From NCBI GenBank assembly GCA_019752515.1, contig JAIEMB010000018.1, positions 16,006 to 80,005 on the forward strand: a stretch of DNA of 64,000 nt, read 5' to 3'. Below the pieces are notes generated by a model, which saw nothing but the letters and a program-made list of their open reading frames with translations, had not been told where the DNA came from and ran no database searches. Position 1 is the first letter of the stretch. The number at the start of each line of letters is the position of its first letter. Source of the DNA: Alphaproteobacteria bacterium (GTDB lineage: Bacteria; Pseudomonadota; Alphaproteobacteria; UBA9655). Position numbers and translations under genes: made by a program. Positions 35,538-45,286 of this stretch are shown piece after piece.

Positions 35538-37436
35538 CTATATCAGATCTTCTACCTTTTTTTCTTCAAGGGTTTCTTCCGTGACGTGATTTAGATACAC
35601 TCTCTTCTTTTCAGGTTTAAGGAGGAAAGCCTCCTTCTGTGAGTGTGAAGCTTTTTGGTATTCCGTTTGCAGCTTTGTGCAAGGATAATCGCCAGGGAAC
35701 TTAGCGTAACACTCCAGGTTTCTGAGCTGAGAAAGCTCAGCCGGCATTACAACAGGTTTCTGCCGAGTCTGGCGACTGAGAGAAACACCATCTCTCATGC
35801 TGTTAGCTCCAAAGGAAATATTCTCTTGGGGTTCAGCTTCTTCTTTCTCGCCTAAGACTTTAGAAACCCATTGTTGAGTGGAGGGTTCGGTACACCTAAA
35901 AAAGAGCTTGGTGTTAAAAAGATCCAGCATGGAATCTGCTGAATATTTTCCATAGATTTCCTCCAACTGGGGTTTGCTTTGGAATCCTACAAGAAAGCAC
36001 CCTCCATATTTTCGTGCTTCTGCAAGACCTGCTTGAAGCTTGGGAAGTTTTTGCAAAGAGGATAATTCATCCACCACGAACCAGAGACGTTGTTGTTGAT
36101 TCTCAGGCAAAACCATTAAGGCATTTATGGCAATATCTATCCAGGCAGAAAGAAGAGGTCTTAATGTTTCTCGTTGATCAGGCCTGGCTGTAAGAAAAAG
36201 CCAACCTCTTGTCTTTTCTTCTCGTTCCCCACTTTCTTCAGGATAAGAGCCGTTTCTTTGAGCTCCCTTCATGATCCAGTTTCGAATTGAAAAAACTTGT
36301 TCTTGTGGTTTTATTGAGGTTTCTTCTGTTGGTAGAGTTTTTTCCTTTTGTTCATGAGAAACAGCTGAGGAATCCAAATGCCTGAGACACTCAATTTGAG
36401 AAGAGAGAATGCTTCGAATTGAGCCGGTCGTTCTTTCATTGTTTCTGAAAGAAAACGTTGCTGCCTCTGTGTTTTTGAAGAAGTCTTCAAATTCTTTCTC
36501 TGATGAGCTCAAAAGGAAATCATGAAGTTTTTGTATATCGTAATTTTCTTGAAAAGCGTATTTTCGAAGGGTTGTTTTAAGGACAGCCCGACTTGCATTA
36601 TCCCAAAAGGGATCTTTTACGTGATCTTTCGTTGGAATGAAAGATTCTGCTAATACGTCATAATGAGAATCAAGATGACAATCTATCCAGGGATACCAAG
36701 AATGAGATCTGATATCTAAAGGATTAAGAATAATATCTGTTTTCTCATTATAATACCGAGAGACATAGCTTCCTGTCATATCTACAATGATAGCTCGATC
36801 CCCTCTTTGCCGGATTTGTGGGAGAAGACTGTGAAAAGAATTGGTTTTTCCCGATCCTGTGGTCCCTGTTATAAGAATGTGGGAAGTTTCACTATCTTTG
36901 ATAAGTGGCAGCTCTCCTAACGTTAAATCAGAGGCTTCTTGTTTTTGTTTGATCAGTCTCGCAAGTTTCCTCCAGGGCATGAAAGTATTTCCTCGACGGT
37001 GCTGATTTCGCTTTTGAGCCTGCCCAAAAAAAAACCAGAACCCCATGATGACAAAGAAAGTCCCTCCGGTAAATCTCAGGCTTTGCCTTGAAATTTCTTC
37101 AAGTCTCTCTTCCATAGTTTCCCTTGCCTTTTGAAGTAGGGGATCTTGGGTGATACTGAGGCAACTTCTTTTATAGGGTTTTCCTTTAAGAGGCTTATAG
37201 GATTGCAATAAGGTTTGATGCTTTTCCTCAGGAACGGTTGCCAGCATGAATTGAGCCCAATAGGTTTCTCGAAGGATTTGCCAGCCATGGGAGGGAAGTT
37301 CATAGCTTTTCCAGAAAAAGTTGCCAGCTCCTGCCAGGAGCGCAGCAATGCCTCCTGCTATGAGGATTTGTTTTAACATCCTCAGCTGATGGATGTGAAC
37401 TTGTCCTCCTTGGGTCATGGTTTTGAAGAACGCCAT
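35538..37436 (-). CDS. traD: Type IV coupling protein TraD
   Basis: ATPase that recruits the relaxosome to the secretion channel at the inner membrane. The 632-residue product has two N-terminal membrane helices (about 25-42 and 122-138), Walker A GTTGSGKTN at 191-199, LNPLDIRSHSWYPW soon after, and Walker B FVVDELSSLQKLPKL near 447-461. Close to TraD of F, somewhat shorter, without the Gln-rich C-terminal tail. It follows traG with a 15-bp gap. No relaxase gene follows it as it would in F. Confidence 0.9.
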   Translation of the reverse strand: MAFFKTMTQGGQVHIHQLRMLKQILIAGGIAALLAGAGNFFWKSYELPSHGWQILRETYWAQFMLATVPEEKHQTLLQSYKPLKGKPYKRSCLSITQDPLLQKARETMEERLEEISRQSLRFTGGTFFVIMGFWFFFGQAQKRNQHRRGNTFMPWRKLARLIKQKQEASDLTLGELPLIKDSETSHILITGTTGSGKTNSFHSLLPQIRQRGDRAIIVDMTGSYVSRYYNEKTDIILNPLDIRSHSWYPWIDCHLDSHYDVLAESFIPTKDHVKDPFWDNASRAVLKTTLRKYAFQENYDIQKLHDFLLSSSEKEFEDFFKNTEAATFSFRNNERTTGSIRSILSSQIECLRHLDSSAVSHEQKEKTLPTEETSIKPQEQVFSIRNWIMKGAQRNGSYPEESGEREEKTRGWLFLTARPDQRETLRPLLSAWIDIAINALMVLPENQQQRLWFVVDELSSLQKLPKLQAGLAEARKYGGCFLVGFQSKPQLEEIYGKYSADSMLDLFNTKLFFRCTEPSTQQWVSKVLGEKEEAEPQENISFGANSMRDGVSLSRQTRQKPVVMPAELSQLRNLECYAKFPGDYPCTKLQTEYQKASHSQKEAFLLKPEKKRVYLNHVTEETLEEKKVEDLI

Positions 37437-37451
37437 ATTTTTTCTTTCTGG

Positions 37452-40220
37452 TTAAGGGAGAATGATGGGGAGAGAGGGGTCAGTGGACAGATGTTTGGGA
37501 GAGGATTCTTCTCCTACTACAGAGGCAGAAGCGTTTTTAAGGACAGTACCGATTAAGCTTTTTGTTTTAGACTCGTCTGCTGCTTTTTGAAGGTTTTGTT
37601 CCTCATCAGAAAGCTTTTTTGTTCTTTGTTTAACTTTATCTTCAAAAGACTCATGAAGCTGACTTACTTCTTTTTTGATTCCTTGGGAAGGGATTTGACC
37701 TGGGCCAAGGCCTTCTTCTTTGCCTTTTTGAAGAACATTTTGAATATCCGTAATGTTCTGAGAGGCAGGATTATTCTGGTTTCTGAGCTGCTGAGATTTA
37801 TCTTCATATTGAGCATCGATCGATTTTTGTTCTCCTGGAGCTTTGATAGATTGAATGGAATACTGCGGGTTTTCTTCTTTGAAGTGTCTGAGGTAGGCTG
37901 CTCGTTCCTCTCCCCCATTTTCTAGAATTTTACGGGCTTTTTCGTAACCTATTTGTTCTGATCTTAAGGAACCACTATGTCCAGAATTGTTAGGTTGATG
38001 AGCAATAAATTTTAGCACCTCTTGAGTGAGCTCCTTGCTAATCATAAGGTTTTTGCTATGGCCAGAGCTGATCTCTTCTGAACGGGTCTTAACTTGACTT
38101 TGAGCAACAGAGGCTTCTTCACGAAGGCTCTTCGCGTGATTGAGACTTGCAAGAGCTGATGTCCCTAATTCACTACCTTTAGTATCACGGGCTCCTTCAG
38201 AAAGGGCTTTAGCAGCAGAAAGCACTTTATCAATATTTTCTGAATACCCTGTTTGAATTGCAACGGATGTTGCTGCGTCAATGGCTTTTTGGCGAGCCGC
38301 TGTCTCTGAGCCTTTTCCACTGATACCTATACCGTACATTCCTAAACTGGCTCCAATTGCAGCCTCAACAGCTTCATTTTCATTCATGCCTGTCTGTTGC
38401 CGTATATCACTGACAAAGTTCTTAAAACTCTGAAGACTTTGAGCCTCTGAGGTGTTAAGAGTTTTGTTGAAGTCTTCTCCAGAAAATACGTCTTTTCCAA
38501 CTCGTGACATAAAGTTTGTTGATTGTTGAAGAGAAGCTTCTGCCGCATTACTGGCTGCGATGCTTTTTGTGTGAGCCAGACTCTTGGCATCATTAAGACT
38601 CGTTTGTTGAGCAAAGCTTGTGTTTTCTGTTCCCATAATCTGAACACTCAAGCGAGAGAGAGCCTGGTCTTGAAAAGACTGGGTCCCATCCGCAAAAGTG
38701 CTTTGCTCAATACCTGAGGTATTTAAAGCTCTAAATTGGGAGGCTGTATAAGATGGACTCGTATTATGTTGAAAGGCTGTGGTGTTTTGATAGGCTTGGG
38801 TTCCCATACTGATATTCCCCAAGCTGATATTTCCTGAAACGGTTTCTGCGGCTGCTCCACTCGCAGCACTCTGCATAGCTGAGCCCAAATGTTGAGCGAG
38901 TCCTACAAAGGCTCCAGCACCTTGTTTTAAAATTCCATAGGAAATAAAGGGAATACTGACGGAAAGCCATGCAGCTAAAGTTGTCATATCCGCATTCGCA
39001 TTCATAATGGCTGCTGAGTTCAAAAGAGTGAGACCATGCTGAGTTCCTTGAGCAACAGTTTCTGATTTTCCATAGAGAGTCATAATGAGATTTAGAACCG
39101 CATAGAGTGGTGCCCATAGTTGTGTCCAAACGAGAATGCCACAATAGGTCAGAAGGACTTTATATCCATTGGGAAGAAGGGCAAGAACAACAATAAAGAT
39201 GAACAAAGCATAGGTAAGAGCTTCAATGACATTCTTGAACAAAGGAAGTGTTCGTGCGGCAATCTCTCCAGCGGCTGCATAAGCAGATCTTTGCTGCAAT
39301 AGTGCTTTTGTTGCCGCATAGTTGGAAGGTGAGCCTAATTCGGAGAGTTTATTGTTGGAAGCTTCTTCTAAGACATTAATCATCATTTCTTGCCGGAGAA
39401 TATTGGTAGCTGACTCAGCAATCCCTGTGAGAAGCTGATAACCATTTTGAAGATGAGTAAAAAATGCAGCTCTGGAGAGATTTTGATTTTGAACACGTGT
39501 GCCATAGATGGCCGTTGCTCTTTCAATCTCTGTATTCCAAAGCGCGTTAAGCTTTTGAGATCCTTCTCGACAGGTTATGATATTTCCAGGAGCATTCCCT
39601 TCTTTATAAAGAAACCCTAGAACAGGAGATGCGTTGCTTCCTACAAGAGCCCAGATGTCAGAGGTATTTTGTAGATCTGAGATCGTATATTTGTGACCCA
39701 CCATGGCATCATAAACGATGCATTGGTTTACAAATCTTTCCATGTTTCCTTTAAAGATGGGATCAACAATGCGGAACTGTCCTATCTGACTCATTAAGGA
39801 AGAGGCAAAGACAGTTCCTGTTTGGTGATAAGGCATATAATCAGGAAGAGTAAAGACAGACTCAAGCCTCTCAGTTACGGTCTTTCCAACCTGACTCGTC
39901 AGACTTGCAAAAACGCCTAAAGCCAGCGGCACATGATCAATATCCCGATGATATTGAGTCAAAGGATCATGAATATGAATTCGTGTTTTAGGTAAAAAAA
40001 TAAGATTTGTTGCAACGATAACCCATAAGAACCATTTGACCCCTTCAATCAATTGATTTCGGAAAAGCATTAGGATAACGACATAAACCAACCCAACCAT
40101 CAGTCCAATTCGTATCAAAGGATAAAGGATACCATTTCGGCTCTCAAAGAGAGCCGCTATCCCATTAAAGACAAGGGTGAAGAGCTCTCCACCACCGTAC
40201 GTCGTAATAACATGAATCAT
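37452..40220 (-). CDS. traG: Conjugal transfer protein TraG (mating-pair stabilisation/entry exclusion)
   Basis: The 922-residue product has the F-TraG layout: N-terminal membrane helices (residues 20-90), a periplasmic part, further helices at about 330-450, and a long Ser/Ala/Gln-rich C-terminal region (residues 470-922). The start MIHVITTYGGGELFTLVFNGIAAL and the segment LLTYCGILVWTQLWAPLYAVLNLIM are characteristic. In F this protein works in pilus assembly through its N-terminus and in mating-pair stabilisation and exclusion through its C-terminus. The 127 bp before traH's stop contains CAGTRYY heptamer repeats. Confidence 0.88.
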   Translation of the reverse strand: MIHVITTYGGGELFTLVFNGIAALFESRNGILYPLIRIGLMVGLVYVVILMLFRNQLIEGVKWFLWVIVATNLIFLPKTRIHIHDPLTQYHRDIDHVPLALGVFASLTSQVGKTVTERLESVFTLPDYMPYHQTGTVFASSLMSQIGQFRIVDPIFKGNMERFVNQCIVYDAMVGHKYTISDLQNTSDIWALVGSNASPVLGFLYKEGNAPGNIITCREGSQKLNALWNTEIERATAIYGTRVQNQNLSRAAFFTHLQNGYQLLTGIAESATNILRQEMMINVLEEASNNKLSELGSPSNYAATKALLQQRSAYAAAGEIAARTLPLFKNVIEALTYALFIFIVVLALLPNGYKVLLTYCGILVWTQLWAPLYAVLNLIMTLYGKSETVAQGTQHGLTLLNSAAIMNANADMTTLAAWLSVSIPFISYGILKQGAGAFVGLAQHLGSAMQSAASGAAAETVSGNISLGNISMGTQAYQNTTAFQHNTSPSYTASQFRALNTSGIEQSTFADGTQSFQDQALSRLSVQIMGTENTSFAQQTSLNDAKSLAHTKSIAASNAAEASLQQSTNFMSRVGKDVFSGEDFNKTLNTSEAQSLQSFKNFVSDIRQQTGMNENEAVEAAIGASLGMYGIGISGKGSETAARQKAIDAATSVAIQTGYSENIDKVLSAAKALSEGARDTKGSELGTSALASLNHAKSLREEASVAQSQVKTRSEEISSGHSKNLMISKELTQEVLKFIAHQPNNSGHSGSLRSEQIGYEKARKILENGGEERAAYLRHFKEENPQYSIQSIKAPGEQKSIDAQYEDKSQQLRNQNNPASQNITDIQNVLQKGKEEGLGPGQIPSQGIKKEVSQLHESFEDKVKQRTKKLSDEEQNLQKAADESKTKSLIGTVLKNASASVVGEESSPKHLSTDPSLPIILP

Positions 40221-40347
40221 GTTATTACTCCTCAGTGTTCAATATTCAGTACCCAGTGTTCAGATGAGTGCCTGAAACACCAGTGTACTTGTTTTAGATT
40301 CCTATGGTATCGAATCATTTTTTTCCTTTCTTTTTTCTGAACACTGA

Positions 40348-41780
40348 TTACTGCGACCTTTGGGAGCTGGCGGTGGAGATGAACATATTCTGTAACTTCG
40401 CCTCGATCTGATGGGTGCGCTCAATGGCTTCCAATGTTAGAGAAATTTGCTCAAACATTTTTGTTCTTTCAGCAAAAAGTCGTTTGCGAGAGGAAGCAAC
40501 TCCTGCACGGAATTTTTCAATCATCTGATCATTAATTTGGGTTTGCTTAAGCTGGGTCACGCTTGTCCAGACAAGCTCCATAACCTCATCCAAATATTGA
40601 AGAAGTATGTCGTGGGCAATGGCCTCTTGGTATGAGCCGATGGAGATAGGAGAACCTCCTTGTTTAAAGGCCATCTCCACAGCAATGATCTTTAAAATAG
40701 GAATCATGGTAGAATTCACAAAGGCCTTTTGGGGTTCGGAGAGGGACTTGTCATGCCATAGATGAGATTTGATGGAATCAAGCATAGAACCAATTTTGTG
40801 AGAAAGAGCTTTTTCTCTTAAATTAACGGACCTCAACTGTGGGTTTAGACATTTATCTGGCTCGTGAGTATCACATTTATAGATTTGAACGTCCCTATGA
40901 CCTGTAAGGAGAGCAGATATGAGCTCGGAATCCGAACTTTTTGAAGGGTAGTATTTTAGATGAAGGTGGGGAGCGCCTCCTCTTTGTTGAATTCTCTGAG
41001 ATACAATTGTTCCAGAAAGAGTCATAAAGAATTCTGCTAGATCATGGTCTGCACTTAAAAAGGCATTCTTCTTAATAGCTTTCCAAGCCATATTAAACTC
41101 ATCTCCCAGCATGTCTTGAAAGCCAGGAGTGCTTTTTTTTGGTCATTTATAACGTCTCTTTCTCCCTTTACCCCACATTTCTGACGACTTTGTACCCAAT
41201 CACTAACATGGCCATAGCTATTGCCAATGGCATTACAGAGATGCTGAGAAGAAAGATCAGATTGAGGCCACACAGCTCCCACAAGAGTTGCTGCCGTTTC
41301 ACAAGAGTTGATGTTTTGATTGGTCATGTTGTGAACTTTTGTAGAAAGATCATCGAGTACACTTTTAATCTGAGGGGTCACGGTTGCGAGAGCGAGATTA
41401 AAGGCATACCCACTGGCATTACTGCCAATATTTCGTAAGAGCTGGGTAAACTCCCGGGCATTGATAAAGCTAATTCCTCCCATGAAGAGATCAATACCTC
41501 CACATCCCGCTCGATAGTGAGGCATCTGCAAAGAAAAGATCTCTGCGTTATTGGCTTTCGAGCGCGCAAAAACACTCCCCCCTGTATAAAAACCTCCACT
41601 TTGATCTTGATAGGCTCCTCCTGGTGTTACATTGGCCATACCTAAAACACCAAAAGCCTTCTCGAGATTAGCTTGCATGCCTTTACCATAGAGAGAAGAG
41701 CTAAAAAGGATTCCTAAGGCCCACAATAGGAAGAACCCGCAAAAGACCTCTTGTCTTCCTGCCAAGTGTTTTATTGACAT
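40348..41780 (-). pseudogene. traH: Conjugal pilus assembly protein TraH, -1 frameshift at an A8 run
   Basis: The N-terminal frame (Met 41780, signal peptide with FCGFFLLWALGILFSSSLYG) carries TraH features: GGVFARSKANN-like segment, HYRAGCGGIDLFMGGISFIN, and NINSCETAATLVG. At NDQKKALL it goes off phase and ends at 41055. The frame that continues the homology (STPGFQDMLGDEFNMAWKAIKKN..., ending at 40348) is -1 relative to it. The switch lies at an A8 run (41132-41139) that forms an in-frame A-AAA-AAA slippery heptamer. Combined length about 477 residues, near F TraH. It is either a pseudogene or expressed by slippage. The stop codon lies in a heptamer repeat. Confidence 0.8.
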
Positions 41781-41838
41781 TTTGATATATACGTAATACA
41801 TTAATACTAGATGATATGAATGGAGGAGAACTAAGTTC

Positions 41839-42072
41839 ATGATGACGATACGGCTACCTGAAGAAACGGAAAAAAGACTTTCCAAACTAGCTGAAGATAC
41901 CCATCGCTCAAAAAGCTATTATGTAAGACGCGCCATTGAAGAGTTTCTTGATGATCAAGAAGATTATCTTGCTGCTTTAGCCAGTTACGAAGATTATTTG
42001 CAAAGTGGCAAGAAAAGTATCTCTCTGGAAGAACTCGAAAAAAAACTTGGATTGCATGACAATAAGCACTAA
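41839..42072 (+). CDS. Ribbon-helix-helix antitoxin of a RelBE/ParDE-type pair
   Basis: The 77-residue product begins MMTIRLPEETEKRLSKLAEDTHRSKSYYVRRAIEEFL, a textbook ribbon-helix-helix DNA-binding domain. The acidic C-terminus (YEDYLQSGKKSISLEELEKKLG) would wrap the toxin. A GGAGGAG site lies 10 bp before the start. It overlaps the toxin gene by 17 bp. The pair is on the plus strand between traH and traF, opposite to all tra genes, and divergent from traH across 58 bp. Such proteins normally repress their own promoter. Confidence 0.88.
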   Translation: MMTIRLPEETEKRLSKLAEDTHRSKSYYVRRAIEEFLDDQEDYLAALASYEDYLQSGKKSISLEELEKKLGLHDNKH

Positions 42073-42334
42073 ATGGTCTATCCATTTTAACAAGATTGCT
42101 CAAAAGAATTTTGAAAAACTTGACAAACAAACTCAAAAGAAGATTCAAAAGTTTTTGAGAGAGAGGTTGTTGCAAGCCGAAAATCCTCGACTTTTGGGTA
42201 AGCCGCTCTCTGGTAATCTTTCCGACTTTTGGCGTTATCGTATTGAAGATTACCGAGTGATTTGTAAAATTGAAGACAAAGAGCTGATTATCTTGGTTGT
42301 TCGCATTGCTCATCGTAGCCGTGTGTATGATTAG
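42056..42334 (+). CDS. RelE/ParE-family toxin
   Basis: From Met 42056 (MTISTKWSIHFNKIAQKNFEKL) the 92-residue product shows the RelE fold pattern: FDKLDKQTQKKIQKFLRERL-like helices, GKPLSGNLSDFWRYRIEDYRVICKIEDKELIILVVRIAHRSRVYD. The Arg-rich WRYRIEDYRVICKI strand and terminal HRSRVY are the usual active-site region of RelE mRNA interferases. The start lies within the antitoxin's last codons, as typical of these modules. It stabilises the element or acts as addiction module (inference). Confidence 0.88.
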   Translation: MTISTKWSIHFNKIAQKNFEKLDKQTQKKIQKFLRERLLQAENPRLLGKPLSGNLSDFWRYRIEDYRVICKIEDKELIILVVRIAHRSRVYD

Positions 42335-42339
42335 AAGTT

Positions 42340-43311
42340 TCATTTTTTGACTCTTTCAGAATGAACACCCCGCACTAAGAGCTCAATTCTTTCCTCAATC
42401 TCGGTCTCTGAGATCATTCCATAAGCCAAAGGAATGAGCTTTCCTGTCTGAGGATGAAGGGCAATAAGAGCGGGGACGTGGGTAATGCCAAGGCGCTCAG
42501 AAATTCCATTGTCTCGTTTAGCGTGGGGAAACTCAGGAAGACTTCCTCCATCCAGAGAAATGCCTAAGGCTGACCAACCATATTTGTTTGTAAATCTCTT
42601 TACGATGGGAGCAAACTGATGACAGTAAGGACAATTCTTCCGAAAGAAAAAAAAGAGTCCATATTCTTGGGCTAAGCCTTGAATCTTTTTGGAAAGCTCA
42701 CGTCTTTGCTCATCATAATAAATATGGCGGGCATTTTGATCGATAGGATGAATTAGCGTCTCATCCAAAGAAGGTGTTGTTAGAACAACTTGCTTCCATG
42801 CTTCAGAAAACCTTTGGCTTTGATCCATCAATGCTTTTTGCGCAAGAATGTAAGTTATGATATTATGCTGTGAAGGCTCGAGAATGGCTGTGTGCAGCTT
42901 TGTCTCGAGTTGTTTCCTTTGAGCCTCAATTTTCTCCGTTGGGGTCTGTGCAGAGGAAGGGGAGAGACCATATCCTTTCTTCTCTTCCTCTGTTTTTCTT
43001 TCCTCTATTTTGTTATCTCTCAGCGACTGGTACCAATGCCAGCCTTCGGCTCTTTTTTGGAAAAAAGAAAGTTGGTTTGAAGAATGATTCGAGAGCTGAG
43101 CTTTCTTCTTATTTCGAAGGGGGTTGTCAAGGTGATAAGGTAGAGCATCCTTGGAAGAACTCGACAAACCATCTTTCTGGTGAGCTGTGGGGAAATTTTG
43201 GGAATCTGCCTTTAGAGAAGGAAGATTATTGAATGAGCCTAAAAGAACAGCAAGGATGGTTAAAACCAGGTTGCGGCAGATAAAGGCTTGCTGAGGGTTG
43301 CTACTTTGCAT
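42340..43311 (-). CDS. traF: Conjugal pilus assembly protein TraF (thioredoxin fold)
   Basis: Periplasmic thioredoxin-like protein of the F-type pilus assembly set. The 323-residue product has a leader (residues 15-36), a Ser/Lys-rich linker, and a thioredoxin domain from about 205 with YGLFFFFRKNCPYCHQFAP; the CxxC cysteines are at 227 and 230. A cis-Pro motif follows in THVPALIAL. F-plasmid TraF itself lacks the CxxC pair, so here a real disulfide function is likely, in keeping with the Cys-rich TraN and TraU. It overlaps traN by 11 bp. Confidence 0.88.
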   Translation of the reverse strand: MQSSNPQQAFICRNLVLTILAVLLGSFNNLPSLKADSQNFPTAHQKDGLSSSSKDALPYHLDNPLRNKKKAQLSNHSSNQLSFFQKRAEGWHWYQSLRDNKIEERKTEEEKKGYGLSPSSAQTPTEKIEAQRKQLETKLHTAILEPSQHNIITYILAQKALMDQSQRFSEAWKQVVLTTPSLDETLIHPIDQNARHIYYDEQRRELSKKIQGLAQEYGLFFFFRKNCPYCHQFAPIVKRFTNKYGWSALGISLDGGSLPEFPHAKRDNGISERLGITHVPALIALHPQTGKLIPLAYGMISETEIEERIELLVRGVHSERVKK

Positions 43312-45286
43312 GGGAACTCATCCCCCCTTTAAGGGTCTCTAATCGTTCACCAACTCTTTTTCCCACGTCTTGAAGCTGAGTAGATTTAGATTTTGTTCTG
43401 ATATCTTGAAAGGTTTTCTTAAAATCAGCTGTCTCTATTTTTTCGCTCCCCTTTGGTCTCATCCCTTCTTGTTTGCCAGATTTGAAGTTCTTCATGAGAT
43501 CTTCAAAGACTTCTCTAAGATCAAGTTTGGAAAAGTCAATTCTCTGAATTTCGGCAATTGTAAATCCACGACAAAGAGGTTTATCAGCTTTACCCCACCC
43601 GAGTTTAATTTGAAGTCGTCCTTGTTCATGGAGCACTTTGAGGAGCTTGCTACTAAAACAGCAGTAGGTGGTTTTCTTTTCGACGCATTGTCCTAAGATT
43701 TTCTTTTCACAATAGGTTCCAATCCTGTGACAAAGTCCTGCTTTACGTTTTTTGCTCAGAGTTTTTTCTTTTGTTTTACAGCTTGAGAGGCCCAGATCTT
43801 TGCCCCAGCCTTTCCCTGACCCGCAACAATCTTTAAAGCTGAAAATATATCTTGAACAACGCTCATCATTTCCCTTAAAGATCATGCCCTTCTTAAAATT
43901 CCCCTGTATTTCCTTTAAGAGAGTCAGTTGAGACAGAGTGGACATCATCTCATCATTGCTCTCATAAGTTTGATCTCGACAAGTCCCATCCAAACAAAAA
44001 GGCGTATTTCCTCCTACAATACTATGAGTGGTTTGGCTTCCTCCTTTGCATTGGTAGGTTTGAGCATAGACAACACATGTCTTGCCAATCATTTTCTTGC
44101 AACGTGAATCAATTTGTACGCACCCCTTAGCTCTTAAAGGACCACAATCATCTTTAGAAGGGTAGGTGCAGTCATACATACGGGCTTCTTGCCAACAGTC
44201 TTGGGTTACTGGAACTCCATCAATAAGACGCGTTTCTCTTCCTTGCGTACACACGGTGGACCTATAGACACAAAGTCCTTGATCTGCTTTTTCTTCTAAG
44301 CGATCACAATCTAAAATCCATTCAGCAGGAAGGACCTCATGAACCTCTTCTTCATGGACGAGGATAAGGTGGGCTGTAAGATCATATCCTTTCAAATTTC
44401 TATGGCTGCAATACCTAGTCCTTCCTTCAATTCTAGGCTTTCCTGAAATATCTCTGGTAAGAAGAACACGTTGAATCTGTTCTTTGGTCAAATCTGTAGG
44501 AATTGTATTTCTTGGCTTCGTGCATTTGCGACATCGATTATACTTTCCACTCAAAGTCTCTTGAAGGCAGGATTTAAAGGTGGGAGTCATATCAATAAGG
44601 CCTTGATTGTTTTTCCATACTCTGTTCCGTCTCCAATGCAAAATATCACCAAGGAGAGCCTCGCAAGCGCGTAGGTGTCTTTCTCTATAAGATTTTTTGC
44701 AGCCTGTTAAACGAATCACAACAGGAATTTCATTTCTTACTTTTTTCTTCACCACTTGGACATGAAGGTTCGCAATGCACTGTTCTGAGACGCCTTCTCC
44801 TGATTCATCACAAGAAAAGATTTGATCTTTTTCTGATTGGGTTGTTTCTAAAAGGCGTGTTCCTTCACCGCCAATTGTCAAAAGAGGATTATCAATAAAA
44901 AATTGAGATCCCCTAAGAAGAGGATCTGTTGTGGGATCAAGCTTAAATGGTGCTCTTGCTTCCATGCTTTCCACAATCATGTGATCTGCGGAATCTTTGT
45001 GAGCGGCAGCTTTAGATCTAATCTCAAGATCGCTGCTTTTAAGATGAGTCTCTGGAGGTGTTTTGCCATTATAGAAGGGGTGTGCTCCTCCTTCAGCTTT
45101 TTTCTTATCCATTTGATGCAAAAGTTCTTGAGCAGCTTGGTCTCCTTCTTTCAGGTTTTTCCAGGGACTCGTAAAGGCTGAAAAGGTAAGAAATAAGGAG
45201 AATAGAAAAATAAAGAACAGCAATGATAGCCTTTTAAAAAACACCTTTGGAAAAATGAAGAAAGAAGATGATTGGGAGCTCTTCAT
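43301..45286 (-). CDS. traN: Mating-pair stabilisation protein TraN
   Basis: Large Cys-rich outer-membrane protein that stabilises donor-recipient contact. The 661 residues include a signal peptide (SLLFFIFLFSLFLTFSAF) and over 30 cysteines, mainly in residues 200-580: DCWQEARMYDCTYPSKDDCGPL, RAKGCVQIDSRCKK, GKTCVVYAQTYQCKGG, and FSFKDCCGSGKGWGKDLGLSSC, the last being a TraN hallmark. It overlaps trbC by 4 bp (ATGA type). The C-terminus is charged and helical. Confidence 0.9.
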   Translation of the reverse strand: MKSSQSSSFFIFPKVFFKRLSLLFFIFLFSLFLTFSAFTSPWKNLKEGDQAAQELLHQMDKKKAEGGAHPFYNGKTPPETHLKSSDLEIRSKAAAHKDSADHMIVESMEARAPFKLDPTTDPLLRGSQFFIDNPLLTIGGEGTRLLETTQSEKDQIFSCDESGEGVSEQCIANLHVQVVKKKVRNEIPVVIRLTGCKKSYRERHLRACEALLGDILHWRRNRVWKNNQGLIDMTPTFKSCLQETLSGKYNRCRKCTKPRNTIPTDLTKEQIQRVLLTRDISGKPRIEGRTRYCSHRNLKGYDLTAHLILVHEEEVHEVLPAEWILDCDRLEEKADQGLCVYRSTVCTQGRETRLIDGVPVTQDCWQEARMYDCTYPSKDDCGPLRAKGCVQIDSRCKKMIGKTCVVYAQTYQCKGGSQTTHSIVGGNTPFCLDGTCRDQTYESNDEMMSTLSQLTLLKEIQGNFKKGMIFKGNDERCSRYIFSFKDCCGSGKGWGKDLGLSSCKTKEKTLSKKRKAGLCHRIGTYCEKKILGQCVEKKTTYCCFSSKLLKVLHEQGRLQIKLGWGKADKPLCRGFTIAEIQRIDFSKLDLREVFEDLMKNFKSGKQEGMRPKGSEKIETADFKKTFQDIRTKSKSTQLQDVGKRVGERLETLKGGMSSHAK

